Translations under genes and position numbers: made by a program
Notes under the pieces: generated by a model
Databases searched by the model: none
Told to the model about the DNA's origin: nothing
The model's input: the letters and a program-made list of their open reading frames with translations, nothing else
From: Pontederia crassipes
Lineage: Eukaryota > Streptophyta > Magnoliopsida > Commelinales > Pontederiaceae
Assembly (NCBI GenBank): GCA_030549335.1
Contig: CM060191.1
Location: 53,419,447-53,483,446 of the forward strand
Direction of reading: 5' to 3'
DNA length: 64,000 nucleotides
In this document: positions 45,273-58,197 of the stretch, in pieces
How the letters are laid out: the number at the start of each line of letters is the position of its first letter
Numbering within the stretch: the first letter of the stretch is position 1

Positions 45273-46843
45273 TGTAACGCCTCCAAATCGATCAACGTCA
45301 TGCGACGAAGATCAATCTGAAGACGTTACAAACGTTATGTCTTTGACCATAAATGACTCGATCAAAAACCAAAACACATCATCATGAAAGGATGGAATAA
45401 TGAAGAAATGCGGAAGATAACATTAAATGTGGAAGTCCATGAGTGGCTACATTTGAATGAAAGTCTCATAAAGTCTACATTAGAGTTTCATAAATGCGGA
45501 ATAAATAGAAATAGACAAATAGGTTCTTTGGTTCATGTGTTGTATCGTCGCCTGAGCTTCGTAGTAGCACACAAACTCAGCACCATTACTGACCTGACCT
45601 TGTGGAAATCAAACACAGGGGAGGAGGTCCTCCCGTAAGTTTTACAGCCTGGTGGGAAACTAATAAAGATATACAATGCATAACTTAAATAGCATAAATT
45701 GAAAACGATGACGAATACTTATCTTAGTCAGGAAATTGGGCATGGAGTCATCATAAATCATGAATATGGAATGTCAATAGATATCAATAATCAGGAAGAT
45801 CACATGACCCATGATAAGCTTGGAATCAATAGTATGCTTGATAATCATGACAGGATAGTCGAGCAGTCGACCGACTTGTCAAGTGGTCGATTGGCCTGTC
45901 ACTCACTAACTCGACCGAGTTCAGGGTAACCCGGTCCGAGTTCCACGAGCACGGCCGTGAAAACAATCAACATGGTTGACTTCTGTATGAACCGGAACCG
46001 GGTCCACAGAAATCCAGGCCAAGTTTTTATATTTTTGTGAAAGTCGAGAGTTGCTCTAAGATAGCAGGCATAATATTAAACTAGTTTAGAAAGGATACAA
46101 GACGAACATAACATAGGATGGCTGATCAATAAACTAGTTATGCAGGAATACAATTACAAGAGTAGATTAGACAATATGATGTAATTTCTACACACTAAAA
46201 ATCATAACAAATCACACGAGAATCAATAGAACAATCATTCATATCATTCTTAAATCTTCTTGCAGTGAAACATGAATCTGACACGATTGGTGGAATATAA
46301 GGCAGATCATATCTAAAACTTGATTAACAAATTTGAATCAAAGCTAATTAGAGTCGTGCAAGGTGATTTCATGAATCACCCACCTCTTTACATGTTTGTC
46401 CTTGCTTTGATTCGCTGAGATTTCTATCGGCCGCCTCCTCTGTGCCCTCTCTACGTCCCTTCCTCCTTTGGTCGGTCACCATCTGCAGAGCAATTTGAAT
46501 CGGAGAAGAATATGAGGAGGAGACGTAAAAATCTAGAAATACGTGAAGGGGAGAGAAATTATGCTCGCATCCTTATTGCAGATGAAAAATAGGTGTGTTT
46601 TCTTATATGGACAGCAAGTCTTGATGAAGATTGGCCTCTTTTGATGTGAACACAATATGGGGAGATTTTCATATCATTATCCCATTAATTTCCTTTAGAT
46701 CCATTTTTATCTCACCCACTACAGCTATAATCCTCCCATTACTTGACTAAATTGAATCCCATATAATTAGGGATGTGGGCGTTAATTCTCCTAGTTGGTC
46801 GTTTCATTTCATTTTATTTTGTTTTCATTTTTTTGTTGTTACA
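45273..46843. mobile_element. Possible solo LTR with TGTAAC/GTTACA ends
   Basis: It starts TGTAACGCCTCC and may end TTGTTGTTACA. Flanking 5-mers GTATC (45268-45272) and ATATC (46844-46848) agree at 4 of 5. The interior resembles LTR DNA, with GGGAGGAGGTCCTCCCG and a short cluster of GTCGACCG/GGTCGATT motifs near 45855-45895, as in the LTR at 53469-55841. No coding region. Borders are tentative. Confidence 0.45.
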
Positions 46844-47160
46844 ATATCAGTATGTTGAAACAATTTTTTTGTGTCAAGTCAAGTGACATCAATCAATGAT
46901 CTTCTTTTTCAAACAACAATGTGTTGACATACAACCTAACTTGATAAATGCCATGGTTCTTTTACAAAATTAATTTTGATCTTTTTTTCTATTTCTTTTT
47001 GGGCAAACTTTTGCTACTACATATGTCGCCAGTAGGATGTAAATCATGTGCCACCTGTGCTTTTGCTTAAAATAAGAATATACCATGAAATATTTTTTTA
47101 AAGAAAAATTGCATTACCTAAATATATGGTTGACCAGTGCGGTCATAGTACAAAAATACA
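46844..47160. other. Intergenic DNA, nothing recognised
   Basis: AT-rich DNA between the LTR-like segment and the 3' end of the minus-strand LINE. No ORF or repeat was assigned. Confidence 0.4.
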
Positions 47161-48347
47161 ATGGAGTCCTTAGGTGGGTTGTCCGGCCAAAAAATATTTC
47201 TCTGACCCTGCTGGCGAGATATGCAAAATAGTTAGCGGCATAGTTTTTTTGTCTTGGATAGTGAATACATTTAAAATTGACAAAAGAACCAATATGAGAT
47301 TATATTTCTTCAAATAATGACCACCAGCCAGGGTGCCATATTCTTCTTGTTTATAATGTCTACCATAGTAGTAGAGTGACTCAAACATGATATTGGTAAT
47401 TCCAAGCTGCCTTCCCCTTCGTAATCCAAGAAGAGCGTTATAAGCCTTCGAGTATAATGCCGAGGAAGAGGCATCAAAATTAGCGTCGCGAATTAGAAAC
47501 CCCGCACCGTCAGCCACGACACCGTTTAGTTTGGCCCAAGGTGCAAGCGAGTTGCCTAGGGGTGTTGTTCATGCTAATGTGTGAATTGCCTCAGAATAAT
47601 GGGTCATCTCATATTCATAATACCAGGCCAATATCCTAGCCCAAACTGCCAAAGTGGTTGCCCTTTTAGATTTGAACTGGACCTCATTTCTAAGTTTCCA
47701 GATTCCCCAAAGAATAAGAGCAATAAGGATGTGCAAACAACATTGAGATTCTTTCGTAAGGTTGGCTCCATCATTTATCCAATCTCCCCCAGTCCACATG
47801 TATATAAAGTTCTAGCGAAGTTGGGATTGAAAAATAGACCATAAAGATCTAAAAGTATTACAATAAAAGAATAAATGATTATTAGTTTCTAAAACAAGTC
47901 CATACATAGGACATAGTGGGTTGACATTAAGGTTTAAATGAGCTAAAAAAGATTGGGTAGGGAATCTCCTATTGGTAAATTTCCACAAAAAATTTAATCT
48001 TTTGAGGGATTATGAGGTTCCAAATTCTAGTCCAATTGGGCCCTCTAGACCTCGCTAGAGTGGGTGGCGATGGGCGACATAATGAATGGTACACAGGTTT
48101 TGATCTCTCCATACCATGGTGGTCATCAATCCATACCCATTGATCATCCCCGGTGGAAGGTGAGATAAAAATAGACAAAATATAATTCACAATAATTTCA
48201 TTAAAGCAAGCATGTAATAGTGGCACATTCTAGTGTCTATCGTTGAGCAATAGATTAGAAACATTCATATCAATAAGTGGCATATGGATATTGATGTAAG
48301 TAGACATTAAACTTAAAGGGGTACAGAAAATCCAAGGATCTCCATAA

Positions 48348-49366
48348 TGTAGGATCCCAAAGGGCACCAAGAGGGGGAGGGGGAGGGGGGGGGGGGGGGG
48401 GGGGGGGGGGGAGGAGATTGAATTGATGTTCAATAAAAAATGTCAATTTCACAAAAACACGTTGCGGAAGCACAAAACTGATTCTTTAAAATCCTTTAAA
48501 ATATAGCAATTCAGATCATATCAAACTCAATGTGAGAGAGGGGGAGGGGGGAGAGAGAGAGAGAGAAAATCAAACGCAAAGGCACGGTGGTTGTTGACGA
48601 GGTTTGGCCACACCTTGGCCTACGTCCCCGCTCCGACTTCTCGACCTCGATACTGCCGGAGATTCCAAATGGGGCAAGGAAGAAAGCCCTTTACATCAAC
48701 CACATTTTCTCCGCTTCGAGAGGCAAGGCAACCTCTCCTTCTAGGAAGCTAATCTATTTCTCTCGCTCAAGAGGTAAGATTTTGAACCTACTTTACACAG
48801 GAGTTCTCTAAGTTCTTTTAACAAAAGTGTTTCTCTCTTTTACAATTCTATGCTCATAAGAAGAGAAGAGAGAAAGAAGAGAAATCAATAAAATGAAAAC
48901 TTCAAGAAATAATTTTTCTTTGATAACTTGAAGTTTTTCTTTAATTTGTGAATGTGTGCTTTTGCCTCTAGCTTTGGTACTCCTTTTATAACCTTCAGTG
49001 TATGAAAAATTCATCCAAAATTTACTCCACAAATTACTCCTTCAAATTTGACCGTTACTATTCATTTGACTCGGAGGCCGACAGGTTGACCGACCTACAC
49101 TATTTTGATCATAACTTTCTGCACAGTTATCCAAATTAGATGATCTTTGAGTCTATGGAAAGCTAATAGAATTCTCTACAATTTGATAATTATTATTCAT
49201 AAAAAATCTAATCATATCATAGTCAATTATGTAATCAAAATTCATGCATAAAGTTATCTCTTTTTCTTAAACTTTTTCAGCATTTTAACTATATTCTTTT
49301 GAGGTTTGTTTGAGGTTTGTTTCATCAAAATATATTTTTATATGTCATTAAAACTTTGACCCAACA
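48348..49366 (-). mobile_element. Solo LTR (about 1.0 kb) with an expanded C/G tract
   Basis: The - strand reads TGTTGGGTCAAAG at its start and GGGATCCTACA at its end. The target duplication CATAA (TTATG on the - strand) is exact at 48343-48347 and 49367-49371. Near its 3' end the sequence CAATTCAATC is followed by a long C run and CTCTTGGTG, a layout I recall from plant LTR retroelements. No internal coding DNA. A GTCGGTCAACCTGTCGG-type motif lies at about 49070-49100. Confidence 0.85.
48385..48411 (+). repeat. G homopolymer (27 G)
   Basis: An uninterrupted G run in the solo LTR, preceded by GAGGGGGAGGGGGA. Confidence 0.95.
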
Positions 49367-52300
49367 CATAAACACATTGGTGCCATGACCATTACCAATA
49401 TACCTTTTGAGGCCATGCTTGTGTCTTGCTAAACTTTCAGGATCATTCACCAACACCAAGAGAAGTTGGAGGCAGAAGTGTAAGGTGTCCAAGGGTGTGT
49501 TAAACCATATTTCACCTTGGTAAGTTGTACCCAAGGAGAAGCTTGACCATTGAGGATGAGTAAGGCTCTCTTAGCAAGTAGAGTAGTGCAGATGTGTTTG
49601 AAGTTTCTAACCTAATCCTCCATTACTAAGTGATAATTAAATTGTACCCCAATCTATTAAGTGTATACCTCTTTTACCACTACCTTTATACCAGAGGAAT
49701 CCCCTGACAGTTTGGTCAAGAGTCTCTAATAGTCCATAGTGATGTACATGTATGCATATTAGGGTTTATTATAGACTTAATGAGTACCATTTTACCTGCC
49801 ATGTTCATTGTGTTGGCTTGCCAACCCTCAATACATTTAGTTGTTTTGTCCACTAAGGAATGTTGTTGAGCCATTATAATATATTTATGTGAGATTAAGG
49901 CACCCATGTAAGAGAAAGGAAAGGTTCCTGAATTGATGTTTAAATGATGTAGGATATCATGCATCCTTCTACTATTCAACCTCTTAGGGAGATACACTTC
50001 ATATTTTTGTTGGTTCACTAGCTAGTTAATTAAATCATAATAGAGTTTGAGTACAATAGTAATACTTTACAGTTCTTAATAGCTGCAGCATATAACATGT
50101 GACTAAGAGAAAATGATTGTATTTGGAATGGAACTAAAGCACCTGAGCATGCAACATCATTCATGAGTGTAGAAACGATTTGAGAAATAATAATAAAAGA
50201 GATATATGGATAGGGGGTCCCCTTGAGGAATACCGCAATGACTTTTAAAAAATGGGAAGTTAAACCATTGACTTCAATGAAAACAAAAGAGATTCAACAC
50301 ATGCCATAATCCTGTCAATAAAAGTTGTAGGGTAATTCATACAATGATTTTTAATTGCCATCCAGTTAACCTTATCAAAAGCTTTAGTCATATAAGCTTT
50401 TATTATCATAGTTTTCCTTCTGCTTTTGTTCATTAAGTGTGTAACTTCTTGTGCAAGTAAAATGTTATCATGAATTGAGCAATTAGTTAGAGTTGTCTAT
50501 TTGAGATAGTGTGGATTTTATTCTTAAGGCTAACACTTTAGCAATGATTCTATAGATGATGTTGCAAAAAACAATGGGCCTGAATATGTAACCTTAGAAG
50601 CATTTGTGTTTTTGGGAATGAAGATTAGAGCAGTATGTGGCCATGTAGGATGTAAGATTTTGGTAAGGAAAAATGACTATATTTCAGTTATAATATCCCT
50701 ACCAATGATATCCCAATAAGCCTTGGAGAATTCAAGAATGAAGCCATTTGGACCTAGGTCTTTCCCAAGGGAGAGGACCAGAGGGCATGTTGAATCTCAT
50801 CACTAGAGATAGGGGCATTTAGGTTGTCATGCCATGTGTTGTCTAGGTTGGATGGATTGGACTAGGAAGTTAGGGGAATGGGTAGTTGAGGTGGGTGTTG
50901 CCATAAAGTATGGTAATGGATTATAAATGCAGCTAAAATGTCTTGATTAGTACATTGATGCATGAATCATTTTGAAGTTTTGAATTAAGTTTTTCTTAAT
51001 CATTGTGCTAAGATGAGAAAATCTAGTGTTTTTATCCCCCTCCTAATCCAGTTAATTCTTGATTTCGACCACCATTTAATGGTTATTTGTCTAAGTAGAG
51101 CTGTGTGGAGATGGTACAAGGATATTAAATTATTAAGTTCCTGATCATTAAGCCCACAATTCTCATCCTTAAGTTCAAGGGAGTGGATCTTATGGTTAAT
51201 GTCTTTAGCTCTGTCTTCAATCCTGCCTAAAGAGTGTTCATTCCAGTAGATGGTTTTGTCCTTAATATCATGCAAAGAAGTGTGAATGGATCAACCACTA
51301 GCTCTCTTGTCCCATACTTCTTGAACAATGTTACGAGCCTCAGAGTATTCTAGCCAGAATGGCTCATATTTGAAGTTGTGGTGCCTACGAGACCTAGATT
51401 CTAAAGTTAATATAATTGGATTATGGTTCGATACATTTCTTGTTAAGAGTTAAGGTTTAAATTAGGGAAGTGAAAAAAGCAGTGGGTATTGAGTAAAACT
51501 CTATCTAGCCTGAGATCCTAGCAAGACCCTACCTATTGTTATACCATGTGTATCTGTTTCCATTCATAGGGACATCCGATCCTGAGTGTTGATAAAATCT
51601 AAGGCCATTAATTGATCTAGTGAGTTTACATTGGCAAACACCCTTCTTATCTTCTGGTTGAATGTATGAGTTAAGATCCCCCACAATTGCCCAAGGAAAG
51701 TCTCGCGTATTAAGTATTTTCTAGTTCTAAACATAATTTTGTTCCAACATCCTATATGATTCTTGCATAAATACAGGTGATAAAAAAGAAACAGAATTAA
51801 ATATGACAACTACATGGAGTAGCTGAGTAGAAGCTAAAATTTGGGTTACCTTTATGGCATTATTATTCCAAGCCAAAATTATTCCTCTAGAGAATATTTC
51901 CAAGACATACCCAATTTGCGAGTAACATCCCTCGTAGAATCCCATGTGGTGTGTGTTTCTAATAGCACAAGAAAGTCCGGCTGATGCTCCCTGATTAGGT
52001 CGGCGAGGTGATCCCGGACACGACTTCTAGTCACCCCCGACAGTTCCATGATAGGAGCTTCATTTGTTGAGGTGGGGCCTCTGGCACACCAATGCTAGTT
52101 CTGCTACCCTGCACAAGCTCATGGGAGTTTTCAGGATGGAATATTTGAGGGTTTTGATTTATCTTTAACTGAGACACGTATGATTATTTTGTCTTGTTCT
52201 TTAGCTCCGATGGTGGTAAAGGTTGAAGGGCGCAGTTAGATCGCTCGATCCTTTTGTTCCATCTGGGTGCGTGGAATGATGTCTAGATCCTCAACCTCCA

Positions 52301-53220
52301 TTTCTACTTCCTCTTCCAGTTATATTTCTAGAGATTCCTTGGAAAGGCCTCTTCCACCAACAAGTTGCTTAATGATATGTTGGACAAGCATGTTGTGATC
52401 TATAGTTTCTAGTGGCGGAGCCGACGAGGGGAAAGGGAATTTGAGCGGACCAAGATACTCTGAGCGGCATTGTGAGGTGTTTGGTGATAGGTATCGTTTG
52501 ATCTTGGTGTGACGACTGCTGTAGACCATTGGATTTTGAGTTGTCATGTGCCTGAGTGGATGAACCCTGGTGGAGTGCACTTGTTTGTCGGCTGAGTGTG
52601 CCTATCTGTTGGTTGAGTGCACCTATCAACGGGGAGAGTACACGGCATGTGATCCATGTGTTGTGATGTTACATTCTCCTGATAGTTGTAGATCTATCTG
52701 TTGAGATCCATAACTGGCAGAAGTAGCTTGTAGGGTTTCCACCTCGATCGTCTGATCATCTCCAAGTGATTTCGATGGAGCCATGTCATATTGTTGTAGA
52801 GCTTCGTATGCATTGTTGGTCTGAACTGGTTCAGTGATCTCACGGCTAGGTGGTTCATGGATGCGTCGGGTCCTAGATGCAGGTTGTGGTTATCGGAGTC
52901 CGCCGATGCTAGAAATCGGAGGATGACGCCGATCAATAGTAACCTGCATCCAAGGGCCATAAAGTAAGATGCTACCTACATGGTCGGTCCGTTCTTCGTC
53001 TCCATTGGCGTCGAACATTGCTCAAAATGATGGTCAACCTTTCCACATCTGAAGCAAAAGACCGGCAAATTTTCATACAACACTCTCTAGAAGTACTTGT
53101 ATCCGTTTTCAATCACAGAACTTATGGATTGCTCGCAACAACATCTATTGCAACAAGGCTACAAACAATCCATACACCAAGTAGTTATTTTCTATTTAGG
53201 GTCACGATTTTTCGCATCTA

Positions 53221-53468
53221 ACCCTAATAGATGAACTCATCGCAGAGTCTCCCTAAATTATTCCCAAATTTTCACTTTAGTCCATCCGTTTAATTTTCCC
53301 ATTATTTTTTGATTTTTTGATTTATTAAATGACTAAAGTACCTATAGACATAAACTCACCATTAGTCAAACAAATAATAAAGTATGCACCCCTTGCCTAT
53401 TTTGCTAATTTAAAGGAGCCATCTAAATTTATTTTCATCCAGCCTAGAGGAGGGGCGAATGAGTAATT
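53221..53468. other. Short unassigned stretch between LINE and solo LTR
   Basis: No clear ORF. It continues past the solo LTR as 55842-56300, because the TAATT target duplication joins the two. Confidence 0.4.
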
Positions 53469-54762
53469 TGTAATGCCCACAAAATCCGCCCTCCCGTCAC
53501 GCTGGCGGTCAGACTGACCAAGGGAGTGCTACACTGACCTACTACTACTTTGACCATCACTTGGACTTTGACTGGTCAACGAATGATCCACATGGCAATG
53601 GGAATGATAAAGAATAATAATGACATAAAAATGCGGAAGAGATATCATTAGAAATTAAATGATGTCACATGACGTGAGATAGATCAAAAGGGATGAGGAA
53701 ACAAGGATAGTTCAAATAGTTCTGAGAAGGTCAACATAAGCAAAGCTAAAAAGGAAATTTAAGTGTTTCATATTTACAACATCAGATAATTCAAATGCAG
53801 AAGATAAATGGCGAAAAGCAGTGGTCGTTGCGAGTCATGTGCCGCCGTCCTGGAGCTCTGCATTATTCCACTTCCTCCCTAAGCAGGGTTCTCGCCTGCA
53901 AAATCTCAAAGCAGGGGCATGCAATGCCCGTGAGCTAACGCTCAGTACTCATAGAGTCATAGACGATGAAATGATAATCAATAACCAATTACTTTACAAT
54001 TTACTTTAACAATGCTATGTTCTCTGATCCATTACCATTCTTTGTTATCCATTATCATGCTCTGATGTCCATTGCTTTGTTCTATTGTCATTAGCCATAC
54101 TCTGTTATTCGTTACCATGCTCTGTTATACTCTATGTGGGACTACGTATTTTATATTACTATAAGATCCCTGATGTTCGTTATCCTATGTGAGCTCGACT
54201 TTAATTAGTTGGGAAGTTAGAGGTGTCTCTGCCTTGAATGTTGCCAGGGTGCCCATAAAAGGGAAGGTGTACGCTTAGGCGTAACCTTTTCAGAATGCAG
54301 GTGGGAGAAGACCTGCATCCCAGGAACAGTGGTCGTTACGGACCCGTAGGTTCACTGTCTCCTCAGCTAAGCTACCTGTTCCTCTGGCATAATAATAAAA
54401 TTCACATATGCCCCCATGGGGGAAGAGTGCGTTCACTGCGTCACTCTTATTCGGAGCACAAGTGGGAGAGGGCCTGTGGTCCAAGAGCAGTGGTAGTTAA
54501 ACCGGTAGGTACACTGTCTCCTCAGTGCAGCTACCTGCCCCTCCACTGTACGATGCTTTGCCTTGATCTTGAATAACACATAGCTATCCCATTCATTGAT
54601 CTTTGCTTTACTTATCTTCTTTACCAGTGTGGGGTTGGTAATCATGATTCAGAGAAGGGGTAAAGTCTGATCCCCTTCTTGTGGACAAAAGTTCGTACTT
54701 GTTTCACTACATTGGACATGGCCTACATTGACTAGTCGAAGGTTTAGGATTCATTACAATGG

Positions 54763-54874
54763 ATCTAGCCCTTTAAGGGCATTTTAGTCAATTCACAAGT
54801 ACTCTGGCCCCTCAAGGGCATTTTGGTCATTTCACAAGTGCTCTGGCCCCTCAAGGGCATTTTGGTCATTTTAC
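54763..54874 (+). repeat. 39-bp tandem repeat, three copies
   Basis: CTCTGGCCCCTCAAGGGCAT followed by TTTGGTCATTTCACAAGT repeats at 54763, 54802 and 54841. The first copy is more diverged and the last is slightly truncated. Confidence 0.92.
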
Positions 54875-54904
54875 TTTGAAGTTCATAAATTTCCCTCTCA
54901 GGAC

Positions 54905-55260
54905 CCGTCGACCATTCTAATGGACCGGTCGACCGATATGGCTGAGTCGGTCGACCGCCCAAGGGGTGCCGGTCGACCGGATCTATTCTCGGCCGAATGA
55001 TTCCTCTTGACGATCCGGTCGACCGATTAACTCACATCGGTCGGCCGATCATTGTAGCAGGATTGATCGACCAAATCTAGGGATCGGTCGGCCGATTTGA
55101 TACAATCGGGCTCGATAGCTTCCGCCGGATCGGTCGGCCGATCTTGTGAGGTCGGTCGACCGACAATACAATCGACATGGTTTCCAATGGATCGGTGACC
55201 GATATTGCTGAATCAATCGACCGGTCCTACCGACGAAACAGAGCCGCCGGTCGACTTTTG
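54905..55260. repeat. Array of CGGTCGACCG-type palindromes
   Basis: About 13 copies or variants (CGGTCGACCG, CGGTCGGCCG, GATCGACC, CGGTGACCG) occur in about 360 bp at irregular spacing, inside the solo LTR. Confidence 0.9.
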
Positions 55261-55841
55261 AGAATTCAGCCGGCTTCCAATCATCGAATCACAATAATTC
55301 CAATACGAAAAACGTTGCTAAACATTCCTAGGTCACAATAGAATCGAAATTACTGATGTTTGATCTACATTTATTCGGCTAGGGGTTTTTACATCTACGG
55401 TACCTCAATTCATCGCGGAACATTCGCCAGAGTCGCTGTTGGTGATCCGTTCGACTTCCGGTCGTCCTTGGCCGGTGGAGATGTGCGCGCAGGTACCTTG
55501 CAGAAGGTCACGGGCGTGAGGTCGTCCTACGTGCTCATGTTGTTCGTTTGTCTGCTGATCGTCGGTCGCTCGTCCGCTCGTCGGGGCTCGCCGGGAACGA
55601 AGCAGAAGGGAGGAAGAGAATTCATGGCGGCAGAGAGAGGAGTCCAAAGGGGCGCACTGACGTCCATCCTCTCCCTTATAATCTCTTCTGCCACTCTTCT
55701 TGAGTGAGAGTCGTGGGGTGAGGGAGAGAATGGGGGAGGGAAGTGAGGGAGAATGACCGATTCTCTCGTCCCACTTTCTTTTTTTTAAAAAAATTCCGAA
55801 TCTAATTTTGAATTAAAGAGAGATGTATGAGGGTCATTACA

Positions 55842-56300
55842 TAATTGGTCTTGGGGCATGAATGCTCTAGATATGCTATGTAGCGAATTCATTGAAGTCA
55901 ACAGTGGCTTCTTCCGAGATTGCATGAAAGATTACCTTTTTTGGAGCGAAAATAGGCGTCATTCCTTGCAATCCATATGCACTAGAGACAAAAAAGCAAA
56001 GAGAGACTGCAATTTTATTATTGAACTAGTGTCTAGGTTCTTACCTTCATGGATCCGACTACCTGAGGACTAAGAGGACATAAGATCAAATCTAAAATCA
56101 ATTCTAAGCTGGATCAGATTTTAGAAGTGCGAGGCTATGTGGGAAAATTAGATGATTGAGTTTTCAGCTTCCTGACCGCATAGAGAGCATAAGAGGTTAA
56201 TGGCATGATTAAAACGTCACACTTTGCTCCAAAAAGGTCGCCCATGTTCAGACAAAGGCAAAAACATGTGGCTAAGAGAACTATAGACATACTTTACAGT
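55842..56300. other. Unassigned DNA between solo LTR and element A
   Basis: A 71-codon open frame (55858-56073, +) resembles no protein I know. The 5-mer ACAGT next to 56301 would be one side of element A's target duplication; the other side is outside the window. Confidence 0.4.
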
Positions 56301-57945
56301 TGATTTTCCATATCGATAATAATTAAATGCTAGCAAGTGCACTAATCACCCAAGTAATAAAGTGTAAGAGTAGAGTGTCAAACTCATGAGGAATTAACCT
56401 ACTTAACTAAATTAATTTCAAGCTAATAAGAGACGACATAAAATTTGTGTAAAAGAGTGCAGAAAATAAAACAACAAAAAAAAAACTAAAACTAAATTAG
56501 TCTAATATAAACTAATGATGCGTAGGTCCTTAGGAAGATATATAATGATAGGAACAATCTGTAATTTATGTAAAATCATAAATAAATACAAAGTTCAGAT
56601 TTAGTTTTTAGACGAATTAAGGACACTAAAGATATGACTCCTGCACGGGTAAATCAACTATCTTAAGACACTAATAATATTAAAGTATTCCGCACGGATA
56701 TGCCTTCAGTTAAATTGAACTTAAGATGCAATATACTGTAATCCCTAAGAATCGCCCCACGGGTCAATCCATGCAGACCGAATAATCTAATATGCTGCAT
56801 GGTTTCTACTAGATTATGACATGGATTGCTTCAACATAAAGTTAAGAATCGATTCGAACAGAAAATGATGAATTAAGGATTGATCACACTACACAATCAA
56901 TAATCATTTTAGAAATCATTAAATCCTGAAGAAAAGCATTATGCATAGCAATCATGTTCATAAAAACTAAACTAATTATTTGATTAATAAGAAATAAAAA
57001 ATTATTCATACAGTAAAACTTTTGCAACTAAAACTAAACAATAAAATGAAAACTAATAATCATGGGTGCTAAGATAGATGGATTAAACATGAAAATCTAA
57101 AATATCATCCCAACAATATGCAGAATAAAGATTAGTCTACAGAAGCAACGATGAAACGGCTACACAATCCTCGCACGAGTTTACGCGCAAAAGTCTTCTC
57201 TTTTGCCCTTAAAAAATTCTCCTTTGTTCTTGACCTGAAAGTTTCGGTTGTAGGACCTAGCATACAATCTTCTGGCTGTAGAAGACCTCTATTAATAAGG
57301 GTTTGAGTTTCCATGTGATCAGAGAAGAAACGAAAACATTTTTTTATGTAAAATAAGGTAAATTCGAATTTGAATTAATTTTGAAATTTTGGCCTTGTCA
57401 AACTCCGAAATTTAGGTCATAATATGTTTTAAATCATCCTAGGATCATATAATATGAGTAGGAGTGCATGTGCAATTGAAATTCTTTCAAAAATCCATCC
57501 AAATTTCGAATTTAGGATTTGTCATGACTTGTATAAGCATTTTAATGGCTTAAACAGTGTCCGAATTGGATTAGGAATGAATTTTCACGGCCTGTGAAAG
57601 GTTTTTCACGACCCTTACAGTGTGAAAATTATGGATTTCACAACCCGTGATAGCCAAGTCATGACCATGACTCGGGGCAACTCGAAATGCATTTTAACGG
57701 TTTGTTAATAAGTTTGACAGCCTTTTTCACGCCCCGTTAAAATTTCTTCACGGCCCGTTAAAGTGCCATTTCAGCCTTGCTTCACTATTTTCCACTTTCT
57801 GGCTCCGTTTTAACTCTTATTTGAGTGTGGTTTTCTCCGTTGACTTCGTAATTCAGTTTTCTTTCTTCCTAAATAATAAAATACAACATTTGGGTAGATT
57901 TTCATTTTTGTAAATAAATACGCTCATAAAATGATGCATGCATCA
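56301..57945 (-). mobile_element. Element A: 3' LTR of an older Athila-like retrotransposon
   Basis: In + orientation it starts TGATTTTCCATATCG and ends GATGCATGCATCA, so on the - strand it begins TGATGCATGC. It shares the GCTAGCAAGTGCACTA block with the LTR at 58198. The polypurine tract lies just outside the right border (57946-57960, GGGGGAGTT on the - strand), which shows this is the 3' LTR. CACGGCCCGTTAA-type motifs cluster at about 57580-57770. Confidence 0.85.
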
Positions 57946-58197
57946 AACTCCCCCAAACTTAGATATTTGCTTGTCCTCAAGCAATGTTCAAGGCAAAGCT
58001 CTAACCAAAGTCAATCATCGCTTCAACCCTGTCAGTCAACTATTTTTCTTAACACTAGATTTTATACATCGATCGCTAAAGTATCTCTCCATCATTCCAA
58101 TAACCCAGTCTTGTAAAATTTATGAATATTAGACATAAAAACTCATTCAAGTTCAACTCATGCAAGAAAAAAAATCCAGTCTATCAAATAAGAGTCC
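57946..58197 (-). mobile_element. Element A: internal 3' end with polypurine tract
   Basis: The PPT (57946-57960) and a 7-bp-stem hairpin TTGCTTG-TCCT-CAAGCAA (57967-57984) are followed by about 210 bp of internal DNA. This is cut by the insertion of element B at 58198. The rest of element A should resume beyond element B, outside the window. Confidence 0.8.

Larger units (their letters stand above)
47161..53220 (-). pseudogene. Decayed L1-type LINE, ORF1 and ORF2, interrupted by a solo LTR
   Basis: Read on the - strand from 53220 down. An ORF1 zinc knuckle comes first (CFRCGKVDHHFEQC at about 53062-53017, pattern CX2CX4HX4C). A Q/S-rich ORF1 tail follows (52960-52320). Endonuclease pieces are at about 51945-51564. 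The endonuclease-RT linker is at 51275-51000 (WWSKSRINWIRRG). The RT core is at about 50990-50020. The RT C-terminus is at 50018-49716 (INSGTFPFSYMGALISHK, VDKTTKCIEGWQAN). The zf-RVT region is at 49534-47969, and RNase H at 47799-47170. Stops and frameshifts are frequent. It is the most complete of the three LINE copies. The insertion at 48348-49366 splits it. Confidence 0.85.
53469..55841. mobile_element. Solo LTR, 2.37 kb, Ty3/gypsy-type termini
   Basis: Starts TGTAATGCCC and ends GGGTCATTACA, nearly perfect inverted ends. The exact 5-bp duplication TAATT flanks it (53464-53468 and 55842-55846). No retroelement coding region lies inside. Within it are an imperfect direct repeat (about 54296-54390 and 54464-54555), three tandem copies of a 39-bp unit (54763-54874), and an array of GGTCGACC palindromes (54905-55260). 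Long LTRs with TGTAA ends are frequent in Tekay-type chromoviruses, but the lineage is an inference. Confidence 0.88.

Noticed and set aside
55360-55707. 115-codon ORF in the solo LTR
   Set aside because: It lies wholly within an LTR, has an antisense partner ORF, and shows no domain.
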